Assembly (NCBI GenBank): GCA_900766635.1 | Contig: CAAFWA010000232.1 | Span: 1 to 7,250 of the forward strand | Length of the DNA: 7,250 nt | From: an uncultured Acinetobacter sp. | Lineage (GTDB): Bacteria > Pseudomonadota > Gammaproteobacteria > Pseudomonadales > Moraxellaceae | Reading direction: 5' to 3' | Program-made: the position numbers and the translations under genes | The notes under the pieces: generated by a model | What the model was told of the DNA's origin: nothing | The model's input: the letters and a program-made list of their open reading frames with translations, nothing else | Database searches by the model: none | Shown here: positions 6,938 through 7,250 of the stretch, one piece after another | How the letters are laid out: every line of letters starts with the position of its first letter | How positions within the stretch are numbered: position 1 is the stretch's first letter

Positions 6938-6963
6938 AAAAAATGAACAATCATTCATTTTTT
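6938..6963. repeat. Inverted repeat, 10-base arms, probable operator
   Basis: Perfect arms AAAAAATGAA (6938-6947) and TTCATTTTTT (6954-6963) flank the six bases CAATCA. The inner AATGAA-N6-TTCATT core has the size and look of operators bound by dimeric helix-turn-helix repressors such as TetR-type proteins; that is an inference. Its centre is 56 bases upstream of the transporter ATG and adjoins the candidate -10. A further AATGAAC half-site at 6974-6980 lies 32 bases, about three helical turns, from the first one at 6942-6948. Confidence 0.65.
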
Positions 6964-7009
6964 GTTACTCTAGAATGAACACTAAATAACCATTTGTCCA
7001 AAACCCTAA

Positions 7010-7045
7010 AGGTATAAAATTATTCTTATTAGGTATAAAGTTATT
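7010..7045. repeat. 21-base-phased direct repeat, probable regulator site
   Basis: Two copies of AGGTATAAARTTATT (7010-7024 and 7031-7045) match at 14 of 15 bases, with starts 21 bases apart, two turns of the helix. Such phasing places both copies on the same DNA face, as in direct-repeat sites of AraC-type activators. An overlapping inverted repeat TTATTCT/AGAATAA (7020-7026 and 7052-7058) is also present. Confidence 0.55.
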
Positions 7046-7111
7046 AATATTAGAATAAAAATTACTCAAAAGTTAATTTATCAAACAACATTTTCTTCAA
7101 GTTTCAAAAAA

Positions 7112-7132
7112 TTATTGAATTTAATTCAATAA
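7112..7132. repeat. 21-base perfect palindrome
   Basis: Ten-base arms TTATTGAATT (7112-7121) and AATTCAATAA (7123-7132) surround a single central T. It contains the T-N11-A pattern seen in LysR-type sites. It may serve the transporter gene or a gene beyond the right edge. Confidence 0.55.
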
Positions 7133-7250
7133 AATCAGTTATTTATATACTATCAACTATCTTATAAGACTAAAGATTTAAAATTTCAGGTTATTCATCG
7201 GAAAAAATTCTTTAAATAGATTAAGAATATAGATTTCAGGCAAATTTTGG

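Larger units (their letters stand above)
6910..7250. other. AT-rich regulatory region upstream of the aromatic acid transporter
   Basis: No gene can be supported in these 341 bases. They are extremely AT-rich and dense in repeats: a TTTTTT-ATAT-AAAAAA palindrome (6928-6943), the inverted repeat 6938-6963, the direct repeat 7010-7045 and the palindrome 7112-7132. A TATATAAA on the minus strand (6937-6930) could serve as -10 of the transporter but has no good -35. A short minus-strand open frame enters from the right edge and stops at 7180-7178; it is too short to call. Confidence 0.6.

Noticed and set aside
7178..7249. Minus-strand open frame entering from the right edge
   Set aside because: Only 23 codons are visible, with no recognisable C-terminus and no terminator after it; chance is likely in such AT-rich DNA.
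1..7250. CRISPR array, insertion sequence, prophage, tRNA or rRNA
   Set aside because: No regularly spaced repeats, transposase or integrase motifs, terminal repeats, or RNA gene signatures were seen on either strand.

Overview
The window reads as ordinary chromosomal DNA from a gammaproteobacterium, most likely Acinetobacter. The reasons are the AT-rich composition (roughly 40% G+C by eye, with very AT-rich intergenic DNA), protein sequences that look like Acinetobacter IlvD, Fmt and RsmB, and an aromatic acid transporter of the BenK/MucK/PcaK type, a family that is abundant in this genus. The genus is an inference from recalled protein similarity, not from a search.

Layout, left to right. 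Positions 1-702 (minus) hold the N-terminal 234 residues of IlvD, dihydroxy-acid dehydratase of branched-chain amino acid synthesis, cut by the window edge. A 432-base divergent spacer carries an extended -10 promoter for fmt. fmt (1135-2091, TTG start) and rsmB (2091-3398) overlap by one base and form a two-gene plus-strand operon. fmt formylates initiator tRNA and rsmB methylates 16S rRNA, so both serve translation. The operon ends at a strong hairpin (3397-3428) with an A tract on one side and a T tract on the other, so it can also stop transcripts arriving from the right.

From the right comes a minus-strand pair: a sodium-coupled transporter of the neurotransmitter:sodium symporter (NSS) family (3612-5096), followed one base later by a 36-residue single-helix membrane protein (3500-3610) of the MetS type. 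The pair resembles the MetP/MetS methionine/alanine importer. About 400 bases upstream of it are unexplained and contain an island of higher G+C than the flanks.

The last gene, on the minus strand (5536-6894), is an aromatic acid:proton symporter of the major facilitator superfamily. It has its own terminator (5496-5524), a near-perfect ribosome binding site that moves the start 15 bases inside the longest open frame, and an AT-rich upstream region (6910-7250) with a 10+6+10 inverted repeat, a 21-base-phased direct repeat and a 21-base palindrome. These make it look like a regulated gene whose regulator may lie just beyond the right edge.

I see no phage, insertion sequence, CRISPR array, RNA gene or defence system. 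The points most worth a second look are the small MetS-like subunit, the repeat architecture upstream of the aromatic acid transporter, and the unexplained leader of the NSS gene.
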